Below, in pieces: positions 8,696 to 16,853 of a stretch of 64,000 bases of DNA. Source of the DNA: CAVTWH01 sp963850915. Lineage in GTDB: Bacteria > Actinomycetota > Actinomycetes > Mycobacteriales > Micromonosporaceae. The DNA lies in contig CAWKND010000006.1 in the NCBI GenBank assembly GCA_963850915.1, positions 186,001 to 250,000 on the forward strand, written 5' to 3'. The notes under the pieces are model-generated. The model saw nothing but the letters and a program-made list of their open reading frames with translations, was not told the origin of the DNA and ran no database searches. Within the stretch, counting starts at the first letter, position 1, and the number at the start of each line of letters is the position of its first letter. The position numbers and the translations under genes were made by a program.

Positions 8696-9336
8696 GTACG
8701 CCTACGCCCGCCGCGGGATCGCCCGCCGCTGGTCTGCCCGCCGCCGAGCTGCCCGCCGTCGATCCGGGGCGCACCGCGCTGCTGGTGATGGATTACCAGA
8801 ACGCGATCGTGGACTCCCTCGCCGGCGCCGACGCCCTGTTGGAGCGCGCCGCCGAAGCCATCGCCACGGTACGCGGCCACGGTGTTCACGTCGGCTACGT
8901 CCGGGTCGCCTTCACCGATGCCGACCTCGCGGCGGTACCGGCCACCAGCTCGATGGGTGCAGCCGTTGCGGCGCGCGGAAGAGCGCTGCACAGTGACGCG
9001 CCGACAACCGCCATCCACAGCCGGGTGGCGCCCGAACCCGGCGACATCATCGTCCGCAAGACCCGGGTCGGCGCCTTCTCCACCACCGATCTGGAGCAGC
9101 AACTGCGGCAGCGTGGCGTGGACACGTTGATCCTGGCCGGGATCAGTACCAGTGGCGTACTCCTGTCCACCGTCCGGGACGCCGCCGACCGCGACTACCG
9201 GCTGTTCGTACTCGCCGACGCCAGCGCCGATCCCGTCCCCGCGGTACACGCGTTTTTGACCGAGCGGGTGTTTCCACGGCAGGCTCAGGTGATCACCGTC
9301 GCCGACCTCGACGCGCTGCTGTCCGCACAGCACTGA
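8692..9336 (+). CDS. isochorismatase-fold hydrolase lacking the usual Cys
   Basis: 214 aa, GTG 8692 overlapping the MFS stop, with AGGAG about 8 nt upstream. An Ala/Pro-rich N-terminus precedes the cysteine-hydrolase fold: TALLVMDYQNAIVD (catalytic Asp), a Lys in IIVRKTRVGAF, and the nucleophile loop LAGISTSGVLLSTVRDAADRDY. In that loop the catalytic Cys of nicotinamidase-type members is replaced by Ser/Gly. True isochorismatases also lack the Cys, so it may be a hydrolase of another type rather than dead. Operon with MarR and MFS suggests it processes the compound the pump exports. Confidence 0.85.
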   Translation: MSTPTPAAGSPAAGLPAAELPAVDPGRTALLVMDYQNAIVDSLAGADALLERAAEAIATVRGHGVHVGYVRVAFTDADLAAVPATSSMGAAVAARGRALHSDAPTTAIHSRVAPEPGDIIVRKTRVGAFSTTDLEQQLRQRGVDTLILAGISTSGVLLSTVRDAADRDYRLFVLADASADPVPAVHAFLTERVFPRQAQVITVADLDALLSAQH

Positions 9337-9362
9337 CAGGCAACCGGCCGTAGGCTCGCGTG

Positions 9363-10019
9363 GTGGGCCGTACACCGTGGTGGGTTGTGGTGTCTTCGAT
9401 CGGCGCTCCGGTCTTCCTGATCGGTGGTTTCGCGGTGGCCGCGCGGCTGCAGCCGGCGGCGTACGACTCCGGCCGGGACACGATCAGCTCGCTGGCCGGC
9501 CTCGGCGCGCAGCACCGCTGGGTGATGACGCTGGGGTTGGTGGGGTTGGGCGGCTGCCAGCTGATCACGGCGCTCGGCCTGCGCCCCGCCGCCCGGGTCG
9601 GCCGGCTGCTGCTCGCGCTGGGCGGTATCGCGACGCTGTTGGTCAGCGCGCTGCCACTCCCGCGGGTCGGTACCTCGCAGTCGCACGGAATCGCGGCGCT
9701 GGTGGCGTTCCTGGCGCTGGCGCTGTGGCCCGCCTTCGCGCCGGGCAGTTCCGCGACCGAGGTCCCGTGGGGGCTGCGTCGCCGGGTCGGCATCGGCGCT
9801 ACGGTGCTCCTCCTCCTGCTGGTCGGCTGGTTCGGACTGACGCTGCTCGAGGAGCACCTCGTTGGCCTCGCCGAACGGATCGCGGCCGGTGCGGAGGCGG
9901 TCTGGCCGCTTGCGGTCGTCATTTCCTGGCTGTGGCGGGCACAATGGCCGGGTGCCACCGAGCCCCGAACCGCCGACCATCGTGCTGATCTCCGGGAGTA
10001 CCCGCCCCGCCTCCAGTAA
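9363..10019 (+). CDS. DUF998-family integral membrane protein
   Basis: 218 aa with about six hydrophobic segments and the DUF998 start motif YDSGRDTISSLAGLGAQHRW after the first helix. No biochemical function is established for the family. I chose GTG 9363 because TAGGCT (9351-9356) lies exactly 6 nt before it, matching the leaderless pattern seen elsewhere here; a GTG 3 nt earlier is also possible. The C-terminus overlaps the next gene by 68 bp in another frame. Confidence 0.75.
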   Translation: MGRTPWWVVVSSIGAPVFLIGGFAVAARLQPAAYDSGRDTISSLAGLGAQHRWVMTLGLVGLGGCQLITALGLRPAARVGRLLLALGGIATLLVSALPLPRVGTSQSHGIAALVAFLALALWPAFAPGSSATEVPWGLRRRVGIGATVLLLLLVGWFGLTLLEEHLVGLAERIAAGAEAVWPLAVVISWLWRAQWPGATEPRTADHRADLREYPPRLQ

Positions 10020-10494
10020 CACCGCTGCGCTCCGGACACTGGCCGGACCGTCCACAGTGGAGTACGGCGGCCTGGTCGACCTGCCGGCGTTCGTACCCGA
10101 CCTGGATGCCCCACCGGCTGTGGCGGCGCTGCGGGAGGTACTGTCCCGCGCCGACGCGGTACTGTTCTGCACACCGGAGTACGCCGGTACCCTCCCCGGC
10201 AGCCTGAAGAACCTGCTCGACTGGACGGTCGGCTCCGCCGAGCTCTACGAGAAGCCGGTCGCCAGCATCAACATCGCCGCCCCCGGGCGAGGTGAGGGCG
10301 CACAGGCCACGCTGCGGCTGGTACTCGGCTATGTCGGCGCGCGCTTCATCGAACCGGCCTGGACCCGCGTGTTCGTACCCCGCGACGCGGTCGGCGCGGA
10401 CGGGCTGATCCACGACGAGGCCGTACAGAGCCAACTTCGCGCGGTACTCGACAGCATCGTCGCGGACGTTACTGCGAACGGTGGACAGGCGTGA
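9952..10494 (+). CDS. NADPH-dependent FMN reductase
   Basis: 180 aa flavodoxin-fold reductase. IVLISGSTRPASSNTAAL is the FMN phosphate-binding loop, and the second flavin loop is FCTPEYAGTLPGSLKNLLDW, both diagnostic of the NAD(P)H:FMN reductase family. GTG 9952 is preceded by CACAAT at a 6-nt distance (leaderless pattern). The gene begins inside the 3' end of the DUF998 gene and its TGA overlaps the next start (TGATG). Partner enzyme unknown. Confidence 0.88.
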   Translation: MPPSPEPPTIVLISGSTRPASSNTAALRTLAGPSTVEYGGLVDLPAFVPDLDAPPAVAALREVLSRADAVLFCTPEYAGTLPGSLKNLLDWTVGSAELYEKPVASINIAAPGRGEGAQATLRLVLGYVGARFIEPAWTRVFVPRDAVGADGLIHDEAVQSQLRAVLDSIVADVTANGGQA

Positions 10495-11222
10495 TGTCGT
10501 CGACGGATGAACCCGCAGTGCTCGAACGCGCCCGCGCCGCGGCTCGCCGCGGTGACCTGACCGCAATTGTCGACCTGGTGGACTGGCCGCTGACCGGTGC
10601 CCCCGGAATTGCCCAGGGCACGGCTGCCGTACTCGCCGACGGCCGGATCCCGAACAGCGAACAGGGCATCGACGCACTCGAGCAGAGTGTGGAACTGGGC
10701 GCTGACATCGCCGAATTCCTGGAACTCCTCACCATCGCGCTGTTCGGTTCCGACGCGGTCACGCCGGCCGACGAGACGGTACGCGCCACGGTGCTGGAGA
10801 CACTGCGAATCGTGCCGATGCCCGCGAGCGCGACGCCGCGCCAGCACGCCTACTTCGCGCGGATGCGGGAGAAGGCCGCCGCGCTGACCGACGTGTACGT
10901 GATCCACCACTGGGACGGCGACCTGCCGGTGGCGGTCACGCCCGACGGCGACCGGCTGGTACTCCCGCTCGCCCTGCCCGCGTGGGACGAGCCTGGCGGG
11001 CAGCGCCTCTACCTTGCCGCGTACGACGCGCAGGCAGTTCGTTCGCTGCTCGAACTCAACGAGGCGATGTACGCGTGGAGTGAACGTTGGGGCTTGGCCC
11101 GGCCGGTACGCAACGCCGATGTGAGCGACGAGGCCGAGGCCGACTGGGAGCGCATCCGGCGTCAGGTGATCGGCGCCGCCACCGAGCGCGGCGACTTCGT
11201 CGGCTCGCCCGCAGAGGAGTAG
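10494..11222 (+). CDS. hypothetical protein
   Basis: 242 aa; ATG 10494 overlaps the FMN reductase stop (TGATG), or GTG 10491 may be used. No signal peptide or membrane segment. It is Ala- and acidic-rich and helical in the first half (LERARAAARRGDLTAIVDLVDW, IDALEQSVELGADIAEFLELL). The second half has an alternating beta/charged pattern (VYVIHHWDGDLPVAV, RLVLPLALPAWDEPGGQRLY). I do not recognise a family. Coupling to the reductase suggests co-expression. Confidence 0.72.
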   Translation: MSSTDEPAVLERARAAARRGDLTAIVDLVDWPLTGAPGIAQGTAAVLADGRIPNSEQGIDALEQSVELGADIAEFLELLTIALFGSDAVTPADETVRATVLETLRIVPMPASATPRQHAYFARMREKAAALTDVYVIHHWDGDLPVAVTPDGDRLVLPLALPAWDEPGGQRLYLAAYDAQAVRSLLELNEAMYAWSERWGLARPVRNADVSDEAEADWERIRRQVIGAATERGDFVGSPAEE

Positions 11223-11235
11223 ACAGGGAGCAGTC

Positions 11236-11994
11236 ATGGCAGCCTTCAGCCGGTCCGACGATCTGCGGGGAGCGGAATTCGTCGGTACGGATCTGCGTGG
11301 TGCCCGGTTCGTCAGGGCCGATCTGTCCGACGTCGTGATGCGCGCCGTCGACGTGTCAGGTGCTGACATCGACGCACCGTGGCTCTTCGAAGGCGACATC
11401 TCCTTGCGCGTCAACGGAGTCGACGTGATCCCACTCATCGAGGCAGAGCTCAACCGCCGCTTTCCCGGCCGCGCCGAGCGGCGTGCCACAGATCCGGATG
11501 GCCTCCGTACGGCCTGGGCGGCGCTCGAGCGCACCTGGGCGGCCACACTCGGGCGCGTCGCGGCGATGCCTGCCGGCACGGTCGACGTTTCGGTGGGCGG
11601 CGAGTGGTCGTTCGCGCAGACGCTGCGGCACATGGTCCTGGCCACCGACATGTGGCTGGGCCGGGCGATCCTGGAGATCGAACAGCCATTTCACCCGATC
11701 GGTCAGCTGGACGACGGCACCGAGGACGACGGCTTCGACACCTCGACTTTCGAGGTCGTCACTCCGTCGTACACCGAGGTACTCGAGGTCCGGGCGGGGC
11801 GCGTCGCGATGATGCGCGACTTCCTGGCCAGGGTCACGCCGGAGCTGCTGGCCGAGACGCGCAGGAATCCGCACGCCCCCGAACACCGGGAGACCGTACT
11901 GTCCTGCCTCCACGTGATCCTCTACGAGGAGTGGGAGCACCACCGCTACGCCGTACGCGACCTCGACGCGATCGAGGCCACACCCGCCGCATGA
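11236..11994 (+). CDS. DinB-like protein with N-terminal pentapeptide repeats
   Basis: 252 aa with GGGAG upstream. The first 50 residues contain pentapeptide repeats (DLRGAEFVGTDLRGARFVRADLSDV). Residues about 85-245 form a DinB/YfiT-like four-helix bundle: SFAQTLRHMVLATDMWLGRAI, PSYTEVLEVRAGRVAMMRDFL and YEEWEHHRYAVRDL supply the His residues that usually bind a metal. Actinobacterial DinB proteins are often thiol (mycothiol)-dependent transferases, but the substrate is unknown. Confidence 0.84.
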   Translation: MAAFSRSDDLRGAEFVGTDLRGARFVRADLSDVVMRAVDVSGADIDAPWLFEGDISLRVNGVDVIPLIEAELNRRFPGRAERRATDPDGLRTAWAALERTWAATLGRVAAMPAGTVDVSVGGEWSFAQTLRHMVLATDMWLGRAILEIEQPFHPIGQLDDGTEDDGFDTSTFEVVTPSYTEVLEVRAGRVAMMRDFLARVTPELLAETRRNPHAPEHRETVLSCLHVILYEEWEHHRYAVRDLDAIEATPAA

Positions 11995-12000
11995 CCGTGC

Positions 12001-12942
12001 TCAGGTGGCCGGCCGGCCAGCACGCGGGCGCAGCTGGGCCGGGGTGGTACCGAACTCGCGGTGGAAGGCGCGGTGGAAGCCGGCGATGCTGCCGAACCCG
12101 GCGTCGCTGGCGATATCGATGACCCGGAGGTGATCGCGGGCCGGGTCGCGCAGGTCACGGGCGGCGCGCTCCAGCCGCAGTCGCCGTACGGTGGCGGCGT
12201 AGGAGTGCTCTTCGCCGGCGAAAAGGGTGTGCAGCCAACGAATCGAGATGCCGAGCCGGCGTGCGGTGGCCGCTGGTGACAGATCCTCGTCGGCCAGGTG
12301 CTCGTCGATGTCGGTGAGTGCGGTCGCGTACGAGCGGGCGGAGCGTACCGGCATTCTCGGCGGATCGGCGGCCAGCGCTACGCCGAGCATCCCCGTGGTG
12401 TGCGCGGCGAGCCGGGTTGCCGCGCTCGGCGTCAGGCTTTCCGAAGTGAGCGCCTGCAGCGCGTGCCGGACCGCCGCGCCGACACCGGTGCTCGTGTCCA
12501 GACGGGTGGCAGTGCGGACAGCAGCGGGGGACTCCGCTTCGAGCAGGGCGGCGGGTACGAACAGCGACAGCTGCCGGAAGTCACCGCGGAAGTCGAAGGT
12601 GAACGGCGCCCGGGTGTCGACCACGGCGAGGTCCCCTGGGCGCAGCGTGGTGGTACGGCCGTGTTGGCTCATCTGGCTGTCGCCGCGCAGTTGCAGGTTG
12701 GCGTAGTAGCCGCTGCGCGGGCTGCGGCCGATGTCATTGTCGGTACGGCGTACCCGCTGCCGCTGCGAGTCGATGCGGGCCAGGTTCAGTTTGCCCAGCG
12801 GCCACTGGGTGACCGTACCGGTGAAGCTGCTGCGCAGGTCGGACTCGGGCGTGAGCGCCAGGAACGCGGCGCAGATCAACTCCCGCCAGTACTCGAACTG
12901 CGCGGTACGCGGGCTGCCCAGCGTGGACCACCGCTCCGCCAT
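12001..12942 (-). CDS. AraC-family transcriptional regulator
   Basis: 313 aa from ATG 12942 (GGAG 6 nt upstream). The N-terminal half is an AraC-binding-like cupin region (SQMSQHGRTTTLRPGDLAVVDTRAPF) of the AraC/NimR type. The C-terminal half has two helix-turn-helix motifs (SPAATARRLGISIRWLHTLF and IDIASDAGFGSIAGFHRAF followed by FGTTPAQLR). It is divergent from the nitronate monooxygenase gene with 111 bp between the starts, which makes that gene the likely target. Confidence 0.9.
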   Translation of the reverse strand: MAERWSTLGSPRTAQFEYWRELICAAFLALTPESDLRSSFTGTVTQWPLGKLNLARIDSQRQRVRRTDNDIGRSPRSGYYANLQLRGDSQMSQHGRTTTLRPGDLAVVDTRAPFTFDFRGDFRQLSLFVPAALLEAESPAAVRTATRLDTSTGVGAAVRHALQALTSESLTPSAATRLAAHTTGMLGVALAADPPRMPVRSARSYATALTDIDEHLADEDLSPAATARRLGISIRWLHTLFAGEEHSYAATVRRLRLERAARDLRDPARDHLRVIDIASDAGFGSIAGFHRAFHREFGTTPAQLRPRAGRPAT

Positions 12943-13053
12943 CGCCGCTCCTCCGTCCGATTCCTGCCCGTCAGGCCTATCTGCACACAATGCAACCTCG
13001 TGGTGCACGCTGAGCAACACCCGTGCGGCCGAGATCCGACAACGTGGGTCCCT

Positions 13054-14067
13054 ATGAGACTGACGACTCGCTTCACCGAAGCGTTCAATCTGAGTACCCC
13101 GATCGCTCAGGCCGGCATGGCGTTCGTCGGCATGACGCCGGACCTGGCGGTCGCGGTGAGTCGGGCGGGTGCGCTGGGTTCGCTGGGTGTCGGGCTGATG
13201 CCGGCGCCCGCGATCGCCCAGACGATCGACGCGATCCGGGCCGGTACGCCGAACCCGTTCAACGTCAACTTCATCACCATCTTCACCGAGCAGGCGCAGA
13301 TCGATGTCGTGTGCGCCGCCGGTGTCCCGGTCGTCTCCTTCCACTGGGGACACCCCGCCCGAGCCTGGATCGACCAACTGCACGCGGCCGGGGTCCGGGT
13401 GTTCGAACAGGTCGGCTCGGTGGATGCCGCGAAGCGGGCGGTGGACGACGGGGTGGATGTGGTGGTGGCGCAGGGATTGGAGGCCGGCGGCCACAACTTC
13501 GCCACGCTGCCGACCTTCGCGCTGGTACCACTCGTGGTTGACGCGGTCGCGCCGGCGCTCGTCCTTGCCTCCGGCGGGATCGCCGACGGGCGGGGACTCG
13601 CGGCCGCACTCATGCTCGGTGCAGACGGTGCCTGGGTGGGTACCCGACTGGTGGCCACCGACGAGTCACTGGCGCACGACGGGTACAAGGCGGCACTGGT
13701 ATCGGCGGCCGGGACTGGCACCGTGCGTACCCCCATGTTCGGGCCGGACATGCCGCAGTTCAACCCGATGCGGGTACTGCGCAACCGGGTCGTCGAGCAG
13801 TGGCACGACCGGCTGGCCGAGATCCCGGCGGACACCTCGGGCCTGCCGGTGATCGGCCACACCGACCTGGGCGGCCAGCACATCGACATGCACCAGTTCT
13901 CCAACGTGGTACCCATGCGGGGTCTGACCACCGGCGACCTGGCGGAGATGGCGCTGCTGGCCGGCGAGGGGGTCGGTCTGATCGACTCGGTCCAACCGGC
14001 CGGCGCGGTCATCGCCGCGATGACCGAACAGGCCGGCGAAATCCTCGGCCGGTACCGCCCGGCGTGA
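13054..14067 (+). CDS. nitronate monooxygenase family protein
   Basis: 337 aa TIM-barrel flavoprotein of the NMO/2-nitropropane-dioxygenase family, which oxidises alkyl nitronates. PIAQAGMAFVGMTPDLAVAV opens the barrel, VVAQGLEAGGHN contains the family's catalytic His region, and LASGGIADGRGLAAALMLGADGAWVGTR is the FMN phosphate loop. FabK-like enoyl reductases share the fold and cannot be excluded. Divergent from an AraC regulator; followed by a strong hairpin. A second, different NMO lies at 59913-60947. Confidence 0.87.
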   Translation: MRLTTRFTEAFNLSTPIAQAGMAFVGMTPDLAVAVSRAGALGSLGVGLMPAPAIAQTIDAIRAGTPNPFNVNFITIFTEQAQIDVVCAAGVPVVSFHWGHPARAWIDQLHAAGVRVFEQVGSVDAAKRAVDDGVDVVVAQGLEAGGHNFATLPTFALVPLVVDAVAPALVLASGGIADGRGLAAALMLGADGAWVGTRLVATDESLAHDGYKAALVSAAGTGTVRTPMFGPDMPQFNPMRVLRNRVVEQWHDRLAEIPADTSGLPVIGHTDLGGQHIDMHQFSNVVPMRGLTTGDLAEMALLAGEGVGLIDSVQPAGAVIAAMTEQAGEILGRYRPA

Positions 14068-14089
14068 CCGCGTTCGGCCGCGCGGCCCA

Positions 14090-14123
14090 CCGTCCCCGGC
14101 GCGGCACGCCGCGCCGGGGACGG
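14090..14123. terminator. bidirectional hairpin terminator
   Basis: A perfect 15-bp stem (CCGTCCCCGGCGCGG and its complement) with a CACG loop lies between the convergent nitronate monooxygenase and GNAT-DinB genes. Confidence 0.82.
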
Positions 14124-14126
14124 CGA

Positions 14127-15746
14127 TCAGCGGCCGACCCGGCCGTCGACCAGCTCGCGCAGGATGTCCGCGTGGCCGGCGTGCCGGCCCACCTCCTCGA
14201 CCAGATGGACCAGGATCCAACGCAGGGTGTACCGCGTCGAAGAGGCCGGTGCGGGCGCAGCCGACAGCGTGCTGGGATCTTCGCAGCCGCGCACGATCTC
14301 CTCGCTGCGTACCCCGACCGCCCGCGCCAGCGCGACCACCGACTCGACCGTGTCCGTCGCGGACAGGTACTCGTCCGGCTCGTCGTCGCTACGCCCGCCC
14401 GCGAAGGTCACCGCCAACCAGGAGTACTCGGTCGCGGCGACGTGCTTGACCAGCCCGAGGAGGGTGGTACCCGAGTCGACCAACCTCCGCCGCGCCGCCT
14501 CCTCGGGCAGCCCGTCGAGCTTGCCGATCAGGCACTCCCGCAGGTACCCGAGGAAGGCCAGCAGCGTGTCCCGTTCGTTGGCGGCGAGCGTCGGCGGGCG
14601 CCGGTCGGCCGGTCCGCGGCTGCCGTTCGTCACGCTGACCACTCCGGGTCGGGCCGCGAGCAGCGCGTGCAGCGCCCCGGCCACGCCGGTTGCCAGGTCA
14701 CTCTGCTGGTACGCGTCGACCAGCGTGATCGCGTACAGCGCCTCGGTACCGTTGACCATCGTGCCGGCGTCGCCGATGACGACGCCGTCGAGCGTGATGA
14801 GGAAACCCTCGACGCCCTTGTTGGCCACCATCCACATGCCGCCCGAGGTGTCCGCGTGCGGCCAGCCGTCACCGGGCCGGGCGCCGCCCAGGTCGGTGAG
14901 GTCGCCGTCCAGGATCGCCTGGGCACGGCTGGCGGGTACCGGATGCAGCCGGGCCGCGCCGGCCACCAGTACCCCGGCCGGGCGGGAGATCCACAGCTTC
15001 TCCGCGCCGCGCCGGAAGCCGGCCCGGTTGTAGAGGATCTCCGGGAGTACCGGCTCCTGCTCCAGCCACACCAGGTCGGCACCGCGTTCGTGCATGGTGC
15101 GGGCCAGCAGCGCGATGAGCCCGGAGCCGATCCCGCGCCGGCGATGGCTGGCTGCCGTGGCGACCGCCGCCAGTTCACTGGCGCCCTCGTGCAGGTCCGT
15201 GCTCAGGCCGGTACCGACCGGCTCGCCGGTGGCCGTGTCCCGGGCAAGTGCGACGATGCCGCCCCGCCCGATGAGCGCGGTCAACCGGGCCACGTCGACC
15301 GCGCCGGCCGGCTCCGGATCCTCGTACGCCGCGTGCTGTAGCCGGGCCACCTCGAGCAGGTCGGGCTCGGCATCTACCAAGGCGAAGGTGATGCCGTGTG
15401 GTACCGGCAGGTCGGCCGCCTCCCCGGGGCGGCAGCCGAGGACGGGGGAGCGGTCCTCGACGGTGAAGCCGGCCGCCAGCAGGGCCGGCTCGACGGCCGG
15501 AGCGGACGCCGGCACGTACTCCAGCCGGGGGGTACGGTCCGCCCGGTCGAAGGCCGCGAGCAGCGCCTCGACGTCGGCGGAGGTGGGCAGTGCACCGATG
15601 TCTGGTACTGCATAGTTTCGCCAGATATTGGCCGTCTGCCGGTCGAAGTGGATGGTGAACGGGCCGACCCGCTCGCCGCCACGGTGGTCGGCGGCGATGA
15701 ACGCCGCGACGCGGGCGGAGAGGTCGGCGAAGTCAGGAGAAGACAT
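14127..15746 (-). CDS. three-part GNAT-GNAT-like-DinB fusion protein
   Basis: 539 aa from ATG 15746 (AAAGGTG upstream). Residues about 1-225 are a GNAT acetyltransferase domain: AAVATAASHRRRGIGSGLIA is the acetyl-CoA pyrophosphate loop, then WLEQEPVLPEILYNRAGFRR. About 235-345 look like a second, reduced GNAT-like domain (GGMWMVANKGVEGFLITLDG, TLVDAYQQSDLATGVAGALHAL). About 360-539 are a DinB/DUF664 bundle (ERDTLLAFLGYLRECLIGKL, LGLVKHVAATEYSWL and HLVEEVGRHAGHADILRELV), the form often annotated mycothiol transferase. The order suggests acyl transfer coupled to thiol chemistry, but no substrate can be read. Confidence 0.85.
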   Translation of the reverse strand: MSSPDFADLSARVAAFIAADHRGGERVGPFTIHFDRQTANIWRNYAVPDIGALPTSADVEALLAAFDRADRTPRLEYVPASAPAVEPALLAAGFTVEDRSPVLGCRPGEAADLPVPHGITFALVDAEPDLLEVARLQHAAYEDPEPAGAVDVARLTALIGRGGIVALARDTATGEPVGTGLSTDLHEGASELAAVATAASHRRRGIGSGLIALLARTMHERGADLVWLEQEPVLPEILYNRAGFRRGAEKLWISRPAGVLVAGAARLHPVPASRAQAILDGDLTDLGGARPGDGWPHADTSGGMWMVANKGVEGFLITLDGVVIGDAGTMVNGTEALYAITLVDAYQQSDLATGVAGALHALLAARPGVVSVTNGSRGPADRRPPTLAANERDTLLAFLGYLRECLIGKLDGLPEEAARRRLVDSGTTLLGLVKHVAATEYSWLAVTFAGGRSDDEPDEYLSATDTVESVVALARAVGVRSEEIVRGCEDPSTLSAAPAPASSTRYTLRWILVHLVEEVGRHAGHADILRELVDGRVGR

Positions 15747-16298
15747 ACGCACCTTTACGCGAAGAGCTGAGGACTGACGGATGCGGCCAGCCGGGCATGC
15801 CGGATCGGCGGTGCTGATCGGCGGTGCGCGGCGGCGGTGGAGCACGCCAGGGTGGGGAGGCCTCAGCCCTTTCACAGACAGGGGGTACCTGTCGGGTGGT
15901 GGTGAACTAACGCCTTTCTACTCGTAGCCCGGCAGCCGCCGCAACCCCGTTCGACCGGCGCACGGCGAAAGTCCCGGTCACGGCCCGGCGAGCCGCTCGA
16001 GGTCGCATTCCTGTGCCGCCGAGATCGCCCGGCGCGACTCCGCCCCGCCGCCCTCTGAGCGCTCGCGTCCATCGACGGGTGCCGTTCACTACACAGCCGT
16101 ACCGATGCCCCGCAGTCCCGAAACCTCGTGTTCGCACAATTAGAAGATCGGACACTCGATCTTGCGGGTGTGATTCACGCATGGTGTCATGTCGACGGCG
16201 CTTGATCGACGCCACGAAGCACTTGTCGGATTCGCAAGGTCCAGTCTTTTCGTGGGCTTCGCACGGCAGGGCTGGCAACAAACACACGGGGAGAAATT
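15747..16298. other. 552-bp intergenic region without a convincing gene
   Basis: I see no supported gene. It holds a 6-bp inverted repeat GACAGG/CCTGTC (15877-15893) around GGGTA, two direct copies of GATCGGCGGTGC near 15805-15830, and on the minus strand a 33-codon frame (about 15907-16008) ending in RVERR with no recognisable family. It must contain the divergent promoters of the GNAT-DinB fusion and the secreted protein at 16299. Confidence 0.5.
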
Positions 16299-16643
16299 GT
16301 GAAAAGAAGGCTGCGGATTGCTGCGCTCGGCGCGGCAATCCTGACCACCATGCTCGGCTTCGCGTTACCGACCTCCGCCAGCGCGGCGGTAACGCCCAAT
16401 AGCTGCCAGACGATCAACCTCATGCTGGAAACCACCAAAAAGGGCTACCCCTACCAGTGCACCGGCGATCACTACTTCGCCCAAGGTGAGAACGCGCTGT
16501 GGATTCATCCGAACAGCTGGTCGGGGCTGATCTACTACTACGGCGCCCAGTCGCCCGTCCTGTTCTGCGACAACCACGACAAGAACCTTTCCGGTCAGAT
16601 TTACGACCTCTACATGTCGCCGTCCAAGATGACCGGATGCTGA
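16299..16643 (+). CDS. small secreted protein with four Cys
   Basis: 114 aa from GTG 16299 (GGGGAGA upstream). It has a classical signal peptide: KRR, a hydrophobic core, and a predicted cut after LPTSASA. The mature chain is about 85 residues, with four cysteines (NSCQTINL, PYQCTGDH, LFCDNHD, MTGC), enough for two disulfides, and aromatic patches (ALWIHPNSWSGLIYYYGAQ). Its base composition is visibly less GC-rich than its neighbours. No family recognised; a secreted inhibitor, toxin-like or structural protein are all open. Confidence 0.78.
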   Translation: MKRRLRIAALGAAILTTMLGFALPTSASAAVTPNSCQTINLMLETTKKGYPYQCTGDHYFAQGENALWIHPNSWSGLIYYYGAQSPVLFCDNHDKNLSGQIYDLYMSPSKMTGC

Positions 16644-16699
16644 TCCGAGCTAATCCTTCGGACCGCGTTATTCGCGGATAGCGGATGAGTGGCGCCTGT

Positions 16700-16745
16700 C
16701 CCGATCGGAAATGTCGTGGTGACCAAATACCACATTTCTGTCGGG
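16700..16745 (+). terminator. possible imperfect hairpin terminator
   Basis: CCCGA/TCGGG ends enclose GAAAT/ATTTC and GTGGT/ACCAC arms with a GACCAAAT loop and small internal mismatches. It lies 57 bp after the stop of the small secreted protein. Confidence 0.5.
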
Positions 16746-16853
16746 CCAGGCGTCCTCCCGTCTGTCGCGCCGTCGGGGCTGATCGCGCGGGCAGGGGCGT
16801 ACTCGGGGGCGGCTGTCTGATAGCGTCCGGCTCCCCCCACGAGGAGTACGAGA

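Noticed and set aside
12298..13053. Long upstream extension of the nitronate monooxygenase frame
   Set aside because: It runs antisense through the AraC gene; the protein family begins at ATG 13054.
15740..16010. Riboswitch or attenuator leader upstream of the GNAT-DinB gene
   Set aside because: Only a 6-bp inverted repeat and a short frame are visible; no conserved riboswitch core could be recognised.
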